Source of the DNA: Oscillochloris sp. ZM17-4
GTDB taxonomy: Bacteria > Chloroflexota > Chloroflexia > Chloroflexales > Chloroflexaceae
NCBI RefSeq assembly: GCF_019599295.1
Contig: NZ_JAIEWN010000005.1
Span: 33,670-65,700, forward strand
Reading direction: 5' to 3'
DNA: 32,031 nucleotides
The position numbers and the translations under genes are program-made. Positions within the stretch are counted from its first letter, which is position 1. The number at the start of each line of letters is the position of its first letter. Positions 24,125 through 31,965 of this stretch are shown one piece after another. A model generated the notes under the pieces. The model saw only the letters and a list, made by a program, of their open reading frames with translations, was not told the DNA's origin and did no database searches.

Positions 24125-24240
24125 GCCCGGCCCGTAAACGGGCGGGCTAGGGTTTGCGAAGGCCGCCTGCGCGGCCTCAGACAGGCCGCGCAGGCGGCCT
24201 TCGCAGAACCGTAGCCGGGGGCTTCAGCCTACCGGCGGGC
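24125..24240. repeat. Second palindrome cluster before the CNNM gene
   Basis: In the 272-nt gap after tpiA there are further dyads. GCCCGGCCCGT pairs with ACGGGCGGGC (about 24125-24147, one bulge). Arms 24155-24177 and 24183-24205 form a perfect 23-bp stem with a 5-nt loop. An imperfect AGCCGGGGGCTTCAGCC element (about 24213-24229) follows. No gene is seen here. The cluster may be a remnant of repeats inserted next to one another. A weak -10 (TATAAG, 24275-24280) lies just before the next gene. Confidence 0.65.
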
Positions 24241-24291
24241 GATGCGCCACCGCGTTCCTTCTGCGGTATTGCGGTATAAGTATTTTTAGGC

Positions 24292-25611
24292 ATGATAGAA
24301 CTTCTGATCATCGTCGTGCTCTCGCTCGCCAACGGCATCTTCGCCGCCACCGAGATCGCCATGGTCTCGGCGCGGCGCGGCCGCCTTGAGCAGCGCGCCG
24401 AGGACGGCAGCGCCGGGGCCGAGGTCGCCCTGAAGCTGCAGGATGACCCCAACCGCTTCCTGTCCGCCGTCCAGGTCGGCATCACGCTGATCGGCACGCT
24501 CAGCGGCGTCTTCGCCGGCGCCACTCTGGCCGACCAGCTGGCCCCCACGATCGCGACGCTGCCCTACATCGGCCCCTACGCCATCCCGCTGGCCCAGGTC
24601 CTCGTGGTCATCCTCGTCTCCTACCTCTCGCTGGTGCTCGGCGAGCTGGTGCCCAAGCGCCTGGCCCTCCAGAGCGCCGAGGCCGTGGCCGCCTTCATGG
24701 CCCCGCCCATGAGCCTCCTCGCTCGGTTCAGCACCCCGGTGATCAGCGTGCTCTCCTTCTCGTCCGACCTGATCCTGCGCATCCTCGGCCGGGCCAACGT
24801 CGAGGAGGAGCGCGTGACTGAGGAGGACATCCGCGCCCTGGTGCGCGAGGGCACCGAGGGCGGCACCGTCGAGCTCCAGGAGCAGCAGTTCATCGATAGC
24901 ATCTTTAAGCTCACCGACCGCGCCGTCCGCCATATCATGACCCCGCGCCACGATGTGGAGATGCTCGACGCCGACGCGACCCTCGGCGACGTCATCGACG
25001 AGCTGCTCTCCAGCGGCTACTCGCGCTTCCCGATCTATGAGGGCTCGCCCGACACGATCACCGGCACGGTGCATGTGCGCGACCTGCTGCTGCTCTATCG
25101 CCGCCAGGGCGAGGACGCCAAGGTGCGCGAGGCGATCTCCCCGCCGCTCTACGTTCCCGAGAACAGCCGGGCCAGCGCCTTGCTCGCCACCTTCCGCAAG
25201 GGCCGCCGCCACATGGCCCTGGTGGTCAGCGAGCTCGGCGGGATCGAGGGCGTCGTCACCCTTGAGGACGTGCTTGAGGAGATCGTCGGCGAGATCGGCG
25301 ATGAGTTTGATGAGATTGAGGCGCCCCCGGTCACCATCCGCGAGGACGGCTCCATGCTCGCCGACGGCTCCCTGAATGTGGATGAGGTCAAGCGCATCCT
25401 CGACGAGGACGACCTGCCCGACGAGGAGACCTATCGCTTCGACACGCTGGCTGGCTTCGTGATCAGCCTGCTCGGCCAGATCCCCACCACCGGCGATGTG
25501 GTCAGCTGGGGCGGCTGGCGCTTCGAGGTGATCGATATGGACGGTCTGCGCGTCGATAAGGTGCTGATCTCGCGGGAGTCAGGGGTCGGGGGCCAGGAGT
25601 CGGGGGTGTAG
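24292..25611 (+). CDS. CNNM/CBS-domain (hemolysin C-like, CorC) membrane protein
   Basis: A 439-residue member of the family that includes CNNM/CorB magnesium exporters and so-called hemolysin homologues. Residues 1-140 are the membrane CNNM (DUF21) domain, with the N-terminal helix containing NGIFAATEIAMVSARRGRLE and LVLGELVPKRLAL. Two CBS domains follow, about 200-320: VRHIMTPRHDVEMLDAD, YSRFPIYEGSPDTITG, and LVVSELGGIEGVVTLEDVLE. A CorC_HlyC domain lies at the C-terminus (about 340-430: LADGSLNVDEVKRIL, LAGFVISLLGQIPTTGDVV). The last ten residues (ESGVGGQESGV) are encoded by a G-rich repeat and are probably not part of the fold. Export of Mg2+/Co2+ is the family's best-supported role; here it is inferred. 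It has its own short leader. Confidence 0.9.
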   Translation: MIELLIIVVLSLANGIFAATEIAMVSARRGRLEQRAEDGSAGAEVALKLQDDPNRFLSAVQVGITLIGTLSGVFAGATLADQLAPTIATLPYIGPYAIPLAQVLVVILVSYLSLVLGELVPKRLALQSAEAVAAFMAPPMSLLARFSTPVISVLSFSSDLILRILGRANVEEERVTEEDIRALVREGTEGGTVELQEQQFIDSIFKLTDRAVRHIMTPRHDVEMLDADATLGDVIDELLSSGYSRFPIYEGSPDTITGTVHVRDLLLLYRRQGEDAKVREAISPPLYVPENSRASALLATFRKGRRHMALVVSELGGIEGVVTLEDVLEEIVGEIGDEFDEIEAPPVTIREDGSMLADGSLNVDEVKRILDEDDLPDEETYRFDTLAGFVISLLGQIPTTGDVVSWGGWRFEVIDMDGLRVDKVLISRESGVGGQESGV

Positions 25612-25661
25612 TTGGAGGTTGGGAGTTGGGGCTGGGGGTCGGGTGTCTCCCAACCTCCAAC
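25574..25661. repeat. G-rich repeat and inverted repeat spanning the CNNM stop
   Basis: From 25574 to 25645 runs a series of G3-G5 blocks (GGGAGTCAGGGGTCGGGGG and similar), which could form a G-quadruplex on the plus strand. GTTGGAGGTTGGGAG (25611-25625) pairs exactly with 25647-25661 across a 21-nt loop. The first base of the stem is the last base of the stop codon. The repeat has been read into the C-terminus of the protein. Confidence 0.7.
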
Positions 25662-25673
25662 TCCCAACCCCTG

Positions 25674-25682
25674 TGCTACAAT
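25674..25682 (+). promoter_or_regulatory. Extended -10 promoter for the VWA-surE unit
   Basis: TGC-TACAAT, about 125 bp upstream of ATG 25807. No good -35 is visible. The leader then contains the heptamer array. Confidence 0.5.
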
Positions 25683-25758
25683 AAACTCGCCCACCATGCA
25701 ACATCTGGCGTCAGATCACCGTAATTGCTAGAGCGCGCGGAGTCCTGTGCGGCACGCC

Positions 25759-25791
25759 CAATCTGCAATCTGCAATCTGCAATCTGCAATC
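25759..25791 (+). repeat. Tandem heptamer array in the leader of the VWA gene
   Basis: Four full CAATCTG copies plus CAATC. It is the same heptamer as the palindromic array at 15498, here in one orientation only. It ends just before the ribosome-binding site AGAGGAG (25794-25800). Confidence 0.85.
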
Positions 25792-25806
25792 CCAGAGGAG
25801 AGAACT

Positions 25807-27069
25807 ATGGCCGGTGAAGTAACCCTGCGGGCGACGTTGGCCCGCCCGTATCTCGCAGCCACGACGACGCCCCAGGTGGCCTACGCGCTGATCGAGGTAC
25901 AGCCATCGGCGGTGATGGCGCAGGTGCGCACACCGGTGAATGTCAGCTTCGTGCTCGACCGCAGCGGCTCGATGAAGGGCGAGAAGATCGAGCGCGTCCG
26001 CCAGGCGATCGGCATGGCGGTCGATATGCTCGACGCCCAGGACATCGCCTCGGTGGTGATCTTCGACCACCGCACCGAGGTGCTCGTCCCCGCCGCCGCC
26101 GTCACCGACCGCCGCAGCATCCAGGACCGGGTCGGCCGCATCCGCGACGCCGGCGGCACCAAGATCGCCCCCGCCATGGAGAAGGGCCTGCGCGAGATCG
26201 AGAAGGACCGCAGCGGTGCCATCCGCCGCCTCGTCCTGCTCACCGACGGGCAGACCGAGCATGAGGACGAGTGCCTGCGCCGCGCCGAGGACGCCGGGCG
26301 GATCGGTGTGCCGATCACTGCCCTCGGCGTCGGCAAGGACTGGAACGAGGACCTGCTGATCGAGATGGCCAACCGCTCCGGCGGCACCGCCGACTATATC
26401 GCCCGGCCCAACGAGATCACCGAGTACTTCCAGAACACGGTTCAGAAGGCCCAGAACAGCGCCATCCAGAATAGCAGCCTCAACCTGCGCCTCGTCCAGG
26501 GCGTCACGCCCCGCGCCGTCTGGCAGGTCATCCCGCTGATCAATAACCTCGGCTACAAGCCGATCTCCGACCGCGATGTGGGTGTGCCGCTCGGCGAGCT
26601 GGAGACGGGCCAGGGCCGCACGCTGCTGGTCGAGTTCCTGGTCGACCCGCGTCCGATCGGCACCTACCGCGTCGGCCAGGCCGAGGTGAGCTACGACATC
26701 CCCGCGCTCGGCCTGGCCGGCCAGAAGGTCCGCATCGATATTATGCTCACCTTCACCGCCGACGCCGGCCAGCTCGGCCAGGTCAACCCCGGCGTGATGA
26801 ACATCGTCGAGAAGGTCTCGGCCTTCAAACTGCAGACCCGCGCCCTCCAGGATCTGCAGTCCGGCGATGTGAGCGGGGCCACCCAGAAGCTCAAGAGCGC
26901 CGTCACCCGCCTGCTCAGCCAGGGCGAGCTGGAGCTGGCCGGCACCATGCAGCAGGAGATCGCCAACCTGGAGAAGGACGGCCAGCTCTCGAGCGAGGGA
27001 CAGAAGACGATCAAGTTCAGCGGCCGCAAGACGGTGCGGCTCAGCGATATCGACCTGCCGAAGGAGTAA
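25807..27069 (+). CDS. VWA-domain protein (MIDAS intact)
   Basis: A 420-residue protein built round a von Willebrand factor A domain at about 43-230. The metal-binding site is DRSGSM (Asp51, Ser53, Ser55) with GGTKI and the Asp of LLTDGQTE, so the MIDAS is complete. It is preceded by a beta region with ARPYLAATTTPQVAYALIEV. The C-terminal half (about 220-400) is beta-rich then helical and ends in a basic then acidic tail. No signal peptide or membrane helix is seen, so it is probably cytoplasmic, unlike the secreted VWA proteins. ATG 25807 follows AGAGGAG; a longer frame runs through the heptamer array and is rejected. surE is downstream by 87 nt. VWA proteins bind partners; here the partner is unknown. 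Confidence 0.88.
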   Translation: MAGEVTLRATLARPYLAATTTPQVAYALIEVQPSAVMAQVRTPVNVSFVLDRSGSMKGEKIERVRQAIGMAVDMLDAQDIASVVIFDHRTEVLVPAAAVTDRRSIQDRVGRIRDAGGTKIAPAMEKGLREIEKDRSGAIRRLVLLTDGQTEHEDECLRRAEDAGRIGVPITALGVGKDWNEDLLIEMANRSGGTADYIARPNEITEYFQNTVQKAQNSAIQNSSLNLRLVQGVTPRAVWQVIPLINNLGYKPISDRDVGVPLGELETGQGRTLLVEFLVDPRPIGTYRVGQAEVSYDIPALGLAGQKVRIDIMLTFTADAGQLGQVNPGVMNIVEKVSAFKLQTRALQDLQSGDVSGATQKLKSAVTRLLSQGELELAGTMQQEIANLEKDGQLSSEGQKTIKFSGRKTVRLSDIDLPKE

Positions 27070-27073
27070 GCCT

Positions 27074-27137
27074 GTAAGGGCGCAGCAGCAGCCGATATCA
27101 TGGCTAAGAAGCGCAGACACCTGGTGCTGCTGCGCCC
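27074..27137 (+). repeat. Palindromic repeat copy with enlarged loop, in the surE leader
   Basis: GGGCGCAGCAGCA (27078-27090) pairs exactly with 27125-27137 across a 34-nt loop. The left arm is preceded by GTAA, and GCCCCAAC follows on the right as at 5026-5033. It belongs to the same family as 4993-5029 and 27932-27972. It ends 19 nt before the surE start. Confidence 0.65.
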
Positions 27138-27156
27138 CAACCGCCAACAAATCCCT

Positions 27157-27921
27157 ATGTACATCCTCATCACCAACGACGACGGATACCAGAGCCCGGG
27201 GCTGGCCGCGCTGCGCCGGGCGCTCGCCCCGCTCGGCGAGGTGGCTGTGGTGGCACCCGACCGCAACTGGAGCGCCGCCGGCCACTACCGCAAGCTCTTC
27301 GACCCCATGCGGGCCTGGGAGGGCGCCCTCATCGACGGCAGCCCGGCCACGCTCTGCGACGGCACCCCCGCCGACTGTGTGGCCCTGGCGATGATGGGCC
27401 TGCTGCCCAGAAAGCCCGACCTGGTCGTCTCCGGGATCAACCTGGGGGCCAACCTGGGCAGCGACCTGCTCTACTCGGGCACGGTGGCCGCCGCCATGGA
27501 GGGCATGATCTTCGGCCTGCCGGCGATCGCCGTCTCGCAGAACAATGGCCACCGCGGCCCGCAGGACTTCCGCGCCGCCGAGGCCGCCGTGGCGACGATC
27601 GTCGCCGGCGTCCAGAAGAACGGCCTGCCCGAGGGCGTGCTGCTCAACGTGAATGTGCCGGCCCTGCCCCCCGAGGACGTGCGCGGCATCCAGGTCACCC
27701 GCCTCGGCCAGCGCACTTACCGCGACGAGCTGATCGTCCGCGAGGACCCGCGCGGCCGCCCCTACTACTGGATCGGCGGCGCCGAGCCCGAAGACCTCCA
27801 CGAGGACGGCACCGATGTGTCCGCCATCGCCGCCGGCTACGTCACCGTCACCCCGGTGCATATGGATCTGACCAGCCACCGCTGGATGGACGAGCTGCGC
27901 GGCTGGGGGCTGGACGCGTAG
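27157..27921 (+). CDS. surE: SurE-family 5'/3'-nucleotidase
   Basis: SurE is a metal-dependent nucleoside monophosphatase, first known from stationary-phase survival. The 254-residue product has all motifs in place: ITNDDGYQSPGL (Asn7, Asp8, Asp9), Ser39 in APDRNWSAAGH (usual NRSGAS), and SGINLGANLGSDLLYSGTVA with Asn95, which complete the metal and phosphate site. ATG 27157 puts the N-terminus at the standard position; a longer frame to about 27100 would run through the palindrome and is rejected. No clear Shine-Dalgarno sequence precedes it, so translation may depend on the upstream VWA gene. The partner domain and end (MDLTSHRWMDELRGWGLDA) are usual. Confidence 0.94.
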   Translation: MYILITNDDGYQSPGLAALRRALAPLGEVAVVAPDRNWSAAGHYRKLFDPMRAWEGALIDGSPATLCDGTPADCVALAMMGLLPRKPDLVVSGINLGANLGSDLLYSGTVAAAMEGMIFGLPAIAVSQNNGHRGPQDFRAAEAAVATIVAGVQKNGLPEGVLLNVNVPALPPEDVRGIQVTRLGQRTYRDELIVREDPRGRPYYWIGGAEPEDLHEDGTDVSAIAAGYVTVTPVHMDLTSHRWMDELRGWGLDA

Positions 27922-27931
27922 CTCTGGCGAG

Positions 27932-27972
27932 CACCGTAAGGGCGCAGCAGCGCGGCGCTGCTGCGCCCTTAC
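27932..27972. terminator. 17-bp hairpin between convergent surE and response regulator genes
   Basis: Arms 27936-27952 and 27956-27972 are exact reverse complements with a CGG loop. The stop codon of the minus-strand gene (27971-27969) lies inside the stem. The first 32 nt (27932-27963) are identical to 4993-5024. Confidence 0.75.
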
Positions 27973-28904
27973 TTCCCGTAGATGATCGCGCTGCGGCGCT
28001 CGCCGCCGCCGGCCTTCGCGTGCTGGAGCAGATCCTCGGCCACCTCCGTCAGCTCGCGGATATCGCGGAACGGCCCGTCGGCGCTGGTGAGCACCCCCAC
28101 CGACAGTGACATCAGCGGGAAGCGCCGCACCTGGCCGTCGTCGCCGTCCACCTCCAGGCCGCCGCGCTCGCGGTCGTGGTAGTCATAGTGCAGGGGGATG
28201 TCGGCGTCGAAGCGGTCGGCGAGCTCCTGGTAGATCCCGCCGCTCGGCACAGTGCTGGTGATCAGCACGAAGTACGGCCCGGCCACCATCTGGCCCACCA
28301 TATCGCCTGAGACGCCGTGCCGGCCCACCACATCGCTGATCAGCAGGGCGGTGAACTTCAGCACGTTCTCACCCACCATGACGCCGTAGAACTGGGTGAA
28401 GCTCTCGAAGCCGTTGATCCGGATGAGCGCCAGCGTCCAGCCCGTAGTGGCCAGCAGCTCGCGCAGCCGGGCGTTCACCTGCTCGCCGGTGGGCAGATTG
28501 GTGACAGGGTGGAACTGGCCGCGCCTCCGCCCCTCGTCGAGCTGGTTGCGCACCACCCAGTAGACCTCCTCGATGTCGAAGGGCTTGCCGAGGAAGTAGT
28601 CGGCGCGCACGGTGTGGTGAGCGATCATGCGGTCGTTGCGCTCGGTGAAGGCGGTCAGTACGACGATCGGGATGTTCTGGGTGTCGGGGGTGGCCCGCAG
28701 GGCCATGCCCACATCGTAGCCGCTAATATCGGGGAGTCGCACATCGAGCAGGATCAGGTCGGGTGGGGTTGCCCGACAGATCGCGAGAGCCTCCTCGCCG
28801 CGGCTGGCCGTACGCACCTGGTAGCCCTTGTTTGACAGATAGACCTCAAGCAGCCTGGATATCGCCGAGTCGTCTTCGACAATGAGGATGGTCTCATGTG
28901 CCAT
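27969..28904 (-). CDS. Response regulator with degenerate GGDEF domain
   Basis: A 311-residue two-domain protein. The receiver domain (1-125) has the acidic pair Asp11-Asp12, phosphoacceptor Asp54 in ILLDVRLPD, Thr in VVLTAFTERND and Lys in YFLGKPFD, so it should be phosphorylatable. The second domain (about 133-311) follows the fold of diguanylate cyclases (HPVTNLPTGEQVNARL, then ALIRINGFESFTQFYG), but the GGDEF turn is not conserved (GQMVAGPYFVLI). It is therefore probably not an active cyclase and may bind a partner or nucleotide. No histidine kinase is adjacent. ATG 28904 is used, and a minus-strand TATAAT (28948-28943) lies about 40 bp upstream. Confidence 0.85.
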   Translation of the reverse strand: MAHETILIVEDDSAISRLLEVYLSNKGYQVRTASRGEEALAICRATPPDLILLDVRLPDISGYDVGMALRATPDTQNIPIVVLTAFTERNDRMIAHHTVRADYFLGKPFDIEEVYWVVRNQLDEGRRRGQFHPVTNLPTGEQVNARLRELLATTGWTLALIRINGFESFTQFYGVMVGENVLKFTALLISDVVGRHGVSGDMVGQMVAGPYFVLITSTVPSGGIYQELADRFDADIPLHYDYHDRERGGLEVDGDDGQVRRFPLMSLSVGVLTSADGPFRDIRELTEVAEDLLQHAKAGGGERRSAIIYGK

Positions 28905-28942
28905 CAGGCATTCCTTATGACGTATCTGCCGGCCACCGCCTC

Positions 28943-28948
28943 ATTATA
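28943..28948 (-). promoter_or_regulatory. -10 element of the response regulator gene
   Basis: A perfect TATAAT on the minus strand, 39 bp before the start codon; no matching -35 and no extended TGn. It lies in the 150-nt gap between the regulator and korB, where the only other feature is the hairpin at 29014. Confidence 0.4.
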
Positions 28949-29013
28949 GGCCATGCAGAAGCTGATGCAGCGGTGAAGCGCACCTATCTGAACGGTGATG
29001 CGCGGGCATTTTG

Positions 29014-29048
29014 AGCTTCCGGTAAGGTTCACAACCTTACCGGAAGCT
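29014..29048. terminator. Perfect 16-bp hairpin after korB
   Basis: Arms 29014-29029 and 29033-29048 are exact reverse complements with a CAC loop (GTG on the minus strand). It starts 6 nt after the korB stop. No T-tract is seen on the minus strand. Confidence 0.75.
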
Positions 29049-29054
29049 TCAAGC

Positions 29055-30086
29055 TTAGGCCAGCTCGGCCATCAGCTGCGCCAGGGCGGCGGGCGGCGGG
29101 CGCAGCTGGTCGTCGGGCAGGGCGGCCAGCGGCGTCTCGCAGAGGTTCATGGCCTCGGCCAATGTCGGGCGGGCCTCATCAATATAGAGCAGCCCGGTGA
29201 TAAACTCGTCGCGGGCGCGGGCGCGCTCGATCAGGCCCAGGGCGGCCATGCGCTCGCCCGGGTTGTAGTCCTCGGCGAGCTTGCGCAGCCGGATCACCGG
29301 CCCGTCGTGCAGGCGCACGTCGCGCACCTCGCCCGGCGCGTACTCGACCTGCACCTCGTCGAAGCTCGGGATGAAGCTCAGGTCGTGGATGGGCTCCTGG
29401 CGGGCCTTGCCGTAGCCGTAGCTCTTGGTCGACTCGTTGTGGTTGTTGAAGGTGACGCAGGGGCTGATCACATCGATCACCGCCGTGCCGTGGAAGCTGA
29501 AGGCGGCCTTGATCAGCTCGCGCACCTGCTTGGCGTCCCCGGCGAAGGAGCGGGCCACGAAGCCGCAGCCGGCGATGATCGCCTCGGCGCACAGGTCCAC
29601 CGGGGGCAGCGGGTTATAGCCGGCGTACTTCAGGCTGGCCCCCATGTCGGCGGTGGCCGAGAACTGGCCCTTGGTCAGCCCGTAGACGCCGTTGTTCTCG
29701 ATGATATAGACCATCGGCACGTTGCGGCGCAGCAGGTGCTTGAACTGGCCCAGCCCGATGCTGCCGGTGTCGCCGTCGCCGCTGACGGCGATCGGCAGCA
29801 GCTCGCGGTTGGCCACGTGCGCGCCGGTCGTCACCGAGGGCATGCGCCCGTGCAGGGCGTTGAAGCCGTGGGAGCGGCCGAGGAAGTAGGCCGCCGACTT
29901 GCTGGAGCAGCCGATGCCGCTCATGCGGACGACCCGGTGCGGCTCCAGCGCGAGGTCGAAGGCGGCGGCAATGATCTGGCTGGAGACCGAGTCGTGGCCG
30001 CAGCCCGCGCAGAGCGTGCTGGTGGCCGCCTTGTAGTCGGCCCGAGTCAGGCCGATGGCGTTGGTGGTCTGGGCGCGTGTACTCAT
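29055..30086 (-). CDS. korB: 2-oxoacid:ferredoxin oxidoreductase, beta subunit
   Basis: The TPP-binding subunit of an enzyme that oxidatively decarboxylates 2-oxoglutarate (or another 2-oxoacid) to the acyl-CoA, reducing ferredoxin. The 343-residue product has the iron-sulfur ligands Cys26 and Cys29 (CAGCGHD), Cys60 (GIGCSS) and a later Cys in ISPCVTF. The TPP-Mg site is GDGDTGSIGLGQ followed by IENNGVYGLTKGQ. The C-terminal extension (about 285-343) is longer than in the shortest members. It overlaps korA by 4 nt (ATGA), so the two are coupled. The KorB-type sequence suggests 2-oxoglutarate, but pyruvate or a branched-chain acid cannot be excluded. Confidence 0.93.
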   Translation of the reverse strand: MSTRAQTTNAIGLTRADYKAATSTLCAGCGHDSVSSQIIAAAFDLALEPHRVVRMSGIGCSSKSAAYFLGRSHGFNALHGRMPSVTTGAHVANRELLPIAVSGDGDTGSIGLGQFKHLLRRNVPMVYIIENNGVYGLTKGQFSATADMGASLKYAGYNPLPPVDLCAEAIIAGCGFVARSFAGDAKQVRELIKAAFSFHGTAVIDVISPCVTFNNHNESTKSYGYGKARQEPIHDLSFIPSFDEVQVEYAPGEVRDVRLHDGPVIRLRKLAEDYNPGERMAALGLIERARARDEFITGLLYIDEARPTLAEAMNLCETPLAALPDDQLRPPPAALAQLMAELA

Positions 30087-31882
30087 AGGGCCTCCAGGAT
30101 CTTCTCGGACACAAACGGCGCGGTCAGCGGCAATCCGTCGTTGAAGGCCACGCTCTGGATGCGCGCGGCGTGCGCGGGGCAGTGCAGCTGGAGCAGCTGG
30201 CGCAGCTGGCCGTCGTGGTTCAGCTCGACGACGATGACGCGGGCGTGATCTTCCACGAAGGCGCGGGCCGGCTCGCCCAGCGGCAGGGCGCGCACACGCA
30301 TAAAGCTCGTCTCCACGCCCTGCGCCCGCAGTAGATCGCGGGCCTCGCCGATCGCCGCCTCGCTGGAGCCCATGCCGATGATCCCCAGCTCCGCGCCGTC
30401 GCGCCGGTCGATCACCGGCTGCGGCACCAGCTTCCTGGCCGTCTCGTGCTTGCGGCCCAGGCGGTCCATGTTCGCCACCCAGTCGGCCGGCCTCTCGCTG
30501 TAGACGTTCCGCTCGTTATGTCCAGTCCCACGGCTGAGCTGGGCGGCCAGCGGGTGCGGGTTGCCGGGCAGCGTGCGCGCGCCCACCCCGTCGCCCTCAG
30601 GGTCCTCGAAGCGCACGAAGCGCCCCAGGCGGCTCAGGTCATCGGCGCTCAGCACCTTGCCCCGCCGCATCGGCCCGTCGGGGTAGCTGAAGGCCGGCGA
30701 CATCCACATATTCATGCCCAGGTCGAGGTCGCTCAGCACAAACACCGGCGTCTGTAGCTCCTCGGCGACATCGAAGGCCCGCCAGCCGAACTCGAAGCAC
30801 TCGGCCACCGAGCCGGGCAGCAGCACCACCTGGCGGGTGTCGCCGTGGCCGAGGAAGTAGGTCGAGATCAGGTCGCCCTGCGAGGTGCGGGTGGGCATAC
30901 CGGTGCTCGGGCCAACCCGCTGGACATCCCAGACCACGCAGGGGATCTCGGCGAAGTAGCCGAGGCCGGCGAACTCGCTCATCAGCGAGATGCCCGGCCC
31001 GGAGGTGGAGGTCATGGCGCGGGCGCCGGCCCAGCCGGCGCCGATCAGCATGCCCAGGGCGGCGATCTCGTCCTCGGCCTGGACGATCGCGTAGCTGGCG
31101 GTGCCGTCGGGGTTGGTGCGCAGGCGCGGCAGGTAGTAGGCCAGCCCGTCGGCCAGGCTGGTGGCCGGGGTGATCGGGTACCAGCCGATGAAGCTGACCC
31201 CGCCGAAGACCGCGCCCATGGCCGCCGCGCTGTTCCCGTCGATCAGGATCTGGCCGGCGGTCGCGCCCATGCGCTCAAGTCGGTAGGGGCAGGCGGGCTG
31301 GCAGCCAAGGCGCTCGGCCATCCAGGCGTGCGCCGCCCGCACCACACCATCGTTCAGCTCCACCGGCTTCGGCTTGCCAAAATGGTGCTCCAGGGCGGCG
31401 CGGATCTCGGCAAGGTCGATGCCGATCAGGGCCGCGAGGGCGCCGACATAGACCATGTTGGCCGCGTAGTCGCGCATCCTGGGCTCGAAGCCGCTCTCGG
31501 CCACCAGCGCCTTGACCGGCAGGGGATAGCTCGTCACATCGGGGCGCTCGGGGCGCCAGGGGCCATCGCCGGGGTAGAGGCAGATCCCGCCCGCCGGCAG
31601 GGCGGCCAGGTCCTCGGCGGCGGTGCGCGGGTTGAATGCCACCAGGATCGGCACATGGGCCGGGCGGGAGGTGTAGCCGTCCCGGCTCACCCGGATGGTG
31701 AACCATGTCGGCTCACCCTGGATATTCGATGGGAACAGGTTCTTCCCGTTGACCGGAATGCCCATCGTGAAGATCGCGCGGATGATCGTGTTGTTGGCCG
31801 TCTGGCTGCCAGAGCCGTTGGCCGTGGCCGCGACGATCGCGAAGTCGTTGACCTGAGCCGGTGTGTCTGTGTGCGTGCGCAT
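30083..31882 (-). CDS. korA: 2-oxoacid:ferredoxin oxidoreductase, fused gamma-alpha subunit
   Basis: The partner of the beta subunit. The 599-residue product fuses the gamma domain (about 1-190, ANNTIIRAIFTMGIPVNGKN, then the FPSNIQGEPTW segment) to the alpha pyrimidine-binding domain (about 220-599). The alpha part has GNSAAAMGAVFGGVSFIGWY then PITPATSL, AEDEIAALGMLIGAGWAGAR, TSTSGPGISLM and VGPSTGMPTRTSQGDL, all family hallmarks. ATG 31882 follows GAGGAAGG. There is no ferredoxin-like cluster in this subunit; electrons pass through the beta-subunit cluster to ferredoxin. This two-subunit form is typical of aerobes and phototrophs that run the TCA cycle with ferredoxin. It leads the korA-korB unit. 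Confidence 0.94.
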   Translation of the reverse strand: MRTHTDTPAQVNDFAIVAATANGSGSQTANNTIIRAIFTMGIPVNGKNLFPSNIQGEPTWFTIRVSRDGYTSRPAHVPILVAFNPRTAAEDLAALPAGGICLYPGDGPWRPERPDVTSYPLPVKALVAESGFEPRMRDYAANMVYVGALAALIGIDLAEIRAALEHHFGKPKPVELNDGVVRAAHAWMAERLGCQPACPYRLERMGATAGQILIDGNSAAAMGAVFGGVSFIGWYPITPATSLADGLAYYLPRLRTNPDGTASYAIVQAEDEIAALGMLIGAGWAGARAMTSTSGPGISLMSEFAGLGYFAEIPCVVWDVQRVGPSTGMPTRTSQGDLISTYFLGHGDTRQVVLLPGSVAECFEFGWRAFDVAEELQTPVFVLSDLDLGMNMWMSPAFSYPDGPMRRGKVLSADDLSRLGRFVRFEDPEGDGVGARTLPGNPHPLAAQLSRGTGHNERNVYSERPADWVANMDRLGRKHETARKLVPQPVIDRRDGAELGIIGMGSSEAAIGEARDLLRAQGVETSFMRVRALPLGEPARAFVEDHARVIVVELNHDGQLRQLLQLHCPAHAARIQSVAFNDGLPLTAPFVSEKILEAL

Positions 31883-31927
31883 ACCTTCCTCGCATGCTGA
31901 TGATCGCTCTGCATCGAGCGCGAGGGT

Positions 31928-31965
31928 ATTATACCGCTGCGGCGTCGCGGCGCCACGCCGCAGCG
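31928..31965 (-). promoter_or_regulatory. korA promoter region with adjacent dyad
   Basis: A minus-strand TATAAT (31933-31928) lies 46 bp before the korA start. Immediately upstream, CGCTGCGGCGT (31935-31945) pairs with 31955-31965 across a 9-nt loop, covering the -35 position. It could be an operator or the terminator of the next gene outside the window. Confidence 0.45.

Noticed and set aside
25747-25806. N-terminal extension of the VWA protein
   Set aside because: It is also translated heptamer repeat; ATG 25807 has a strong AGAGGAG.
25711-27879. Minus-strand open frame of 722 codons opposite the VWA and surE genes
   Set aside because: Antisense artefact of high GC; spans two certain genes and the heptamer array.
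28995-30248. Plus-strand open frame opposite korB
   Set aside because: No ribosome-binding site or domain; KorB on the minus strand has all cluster and TPP motifs.
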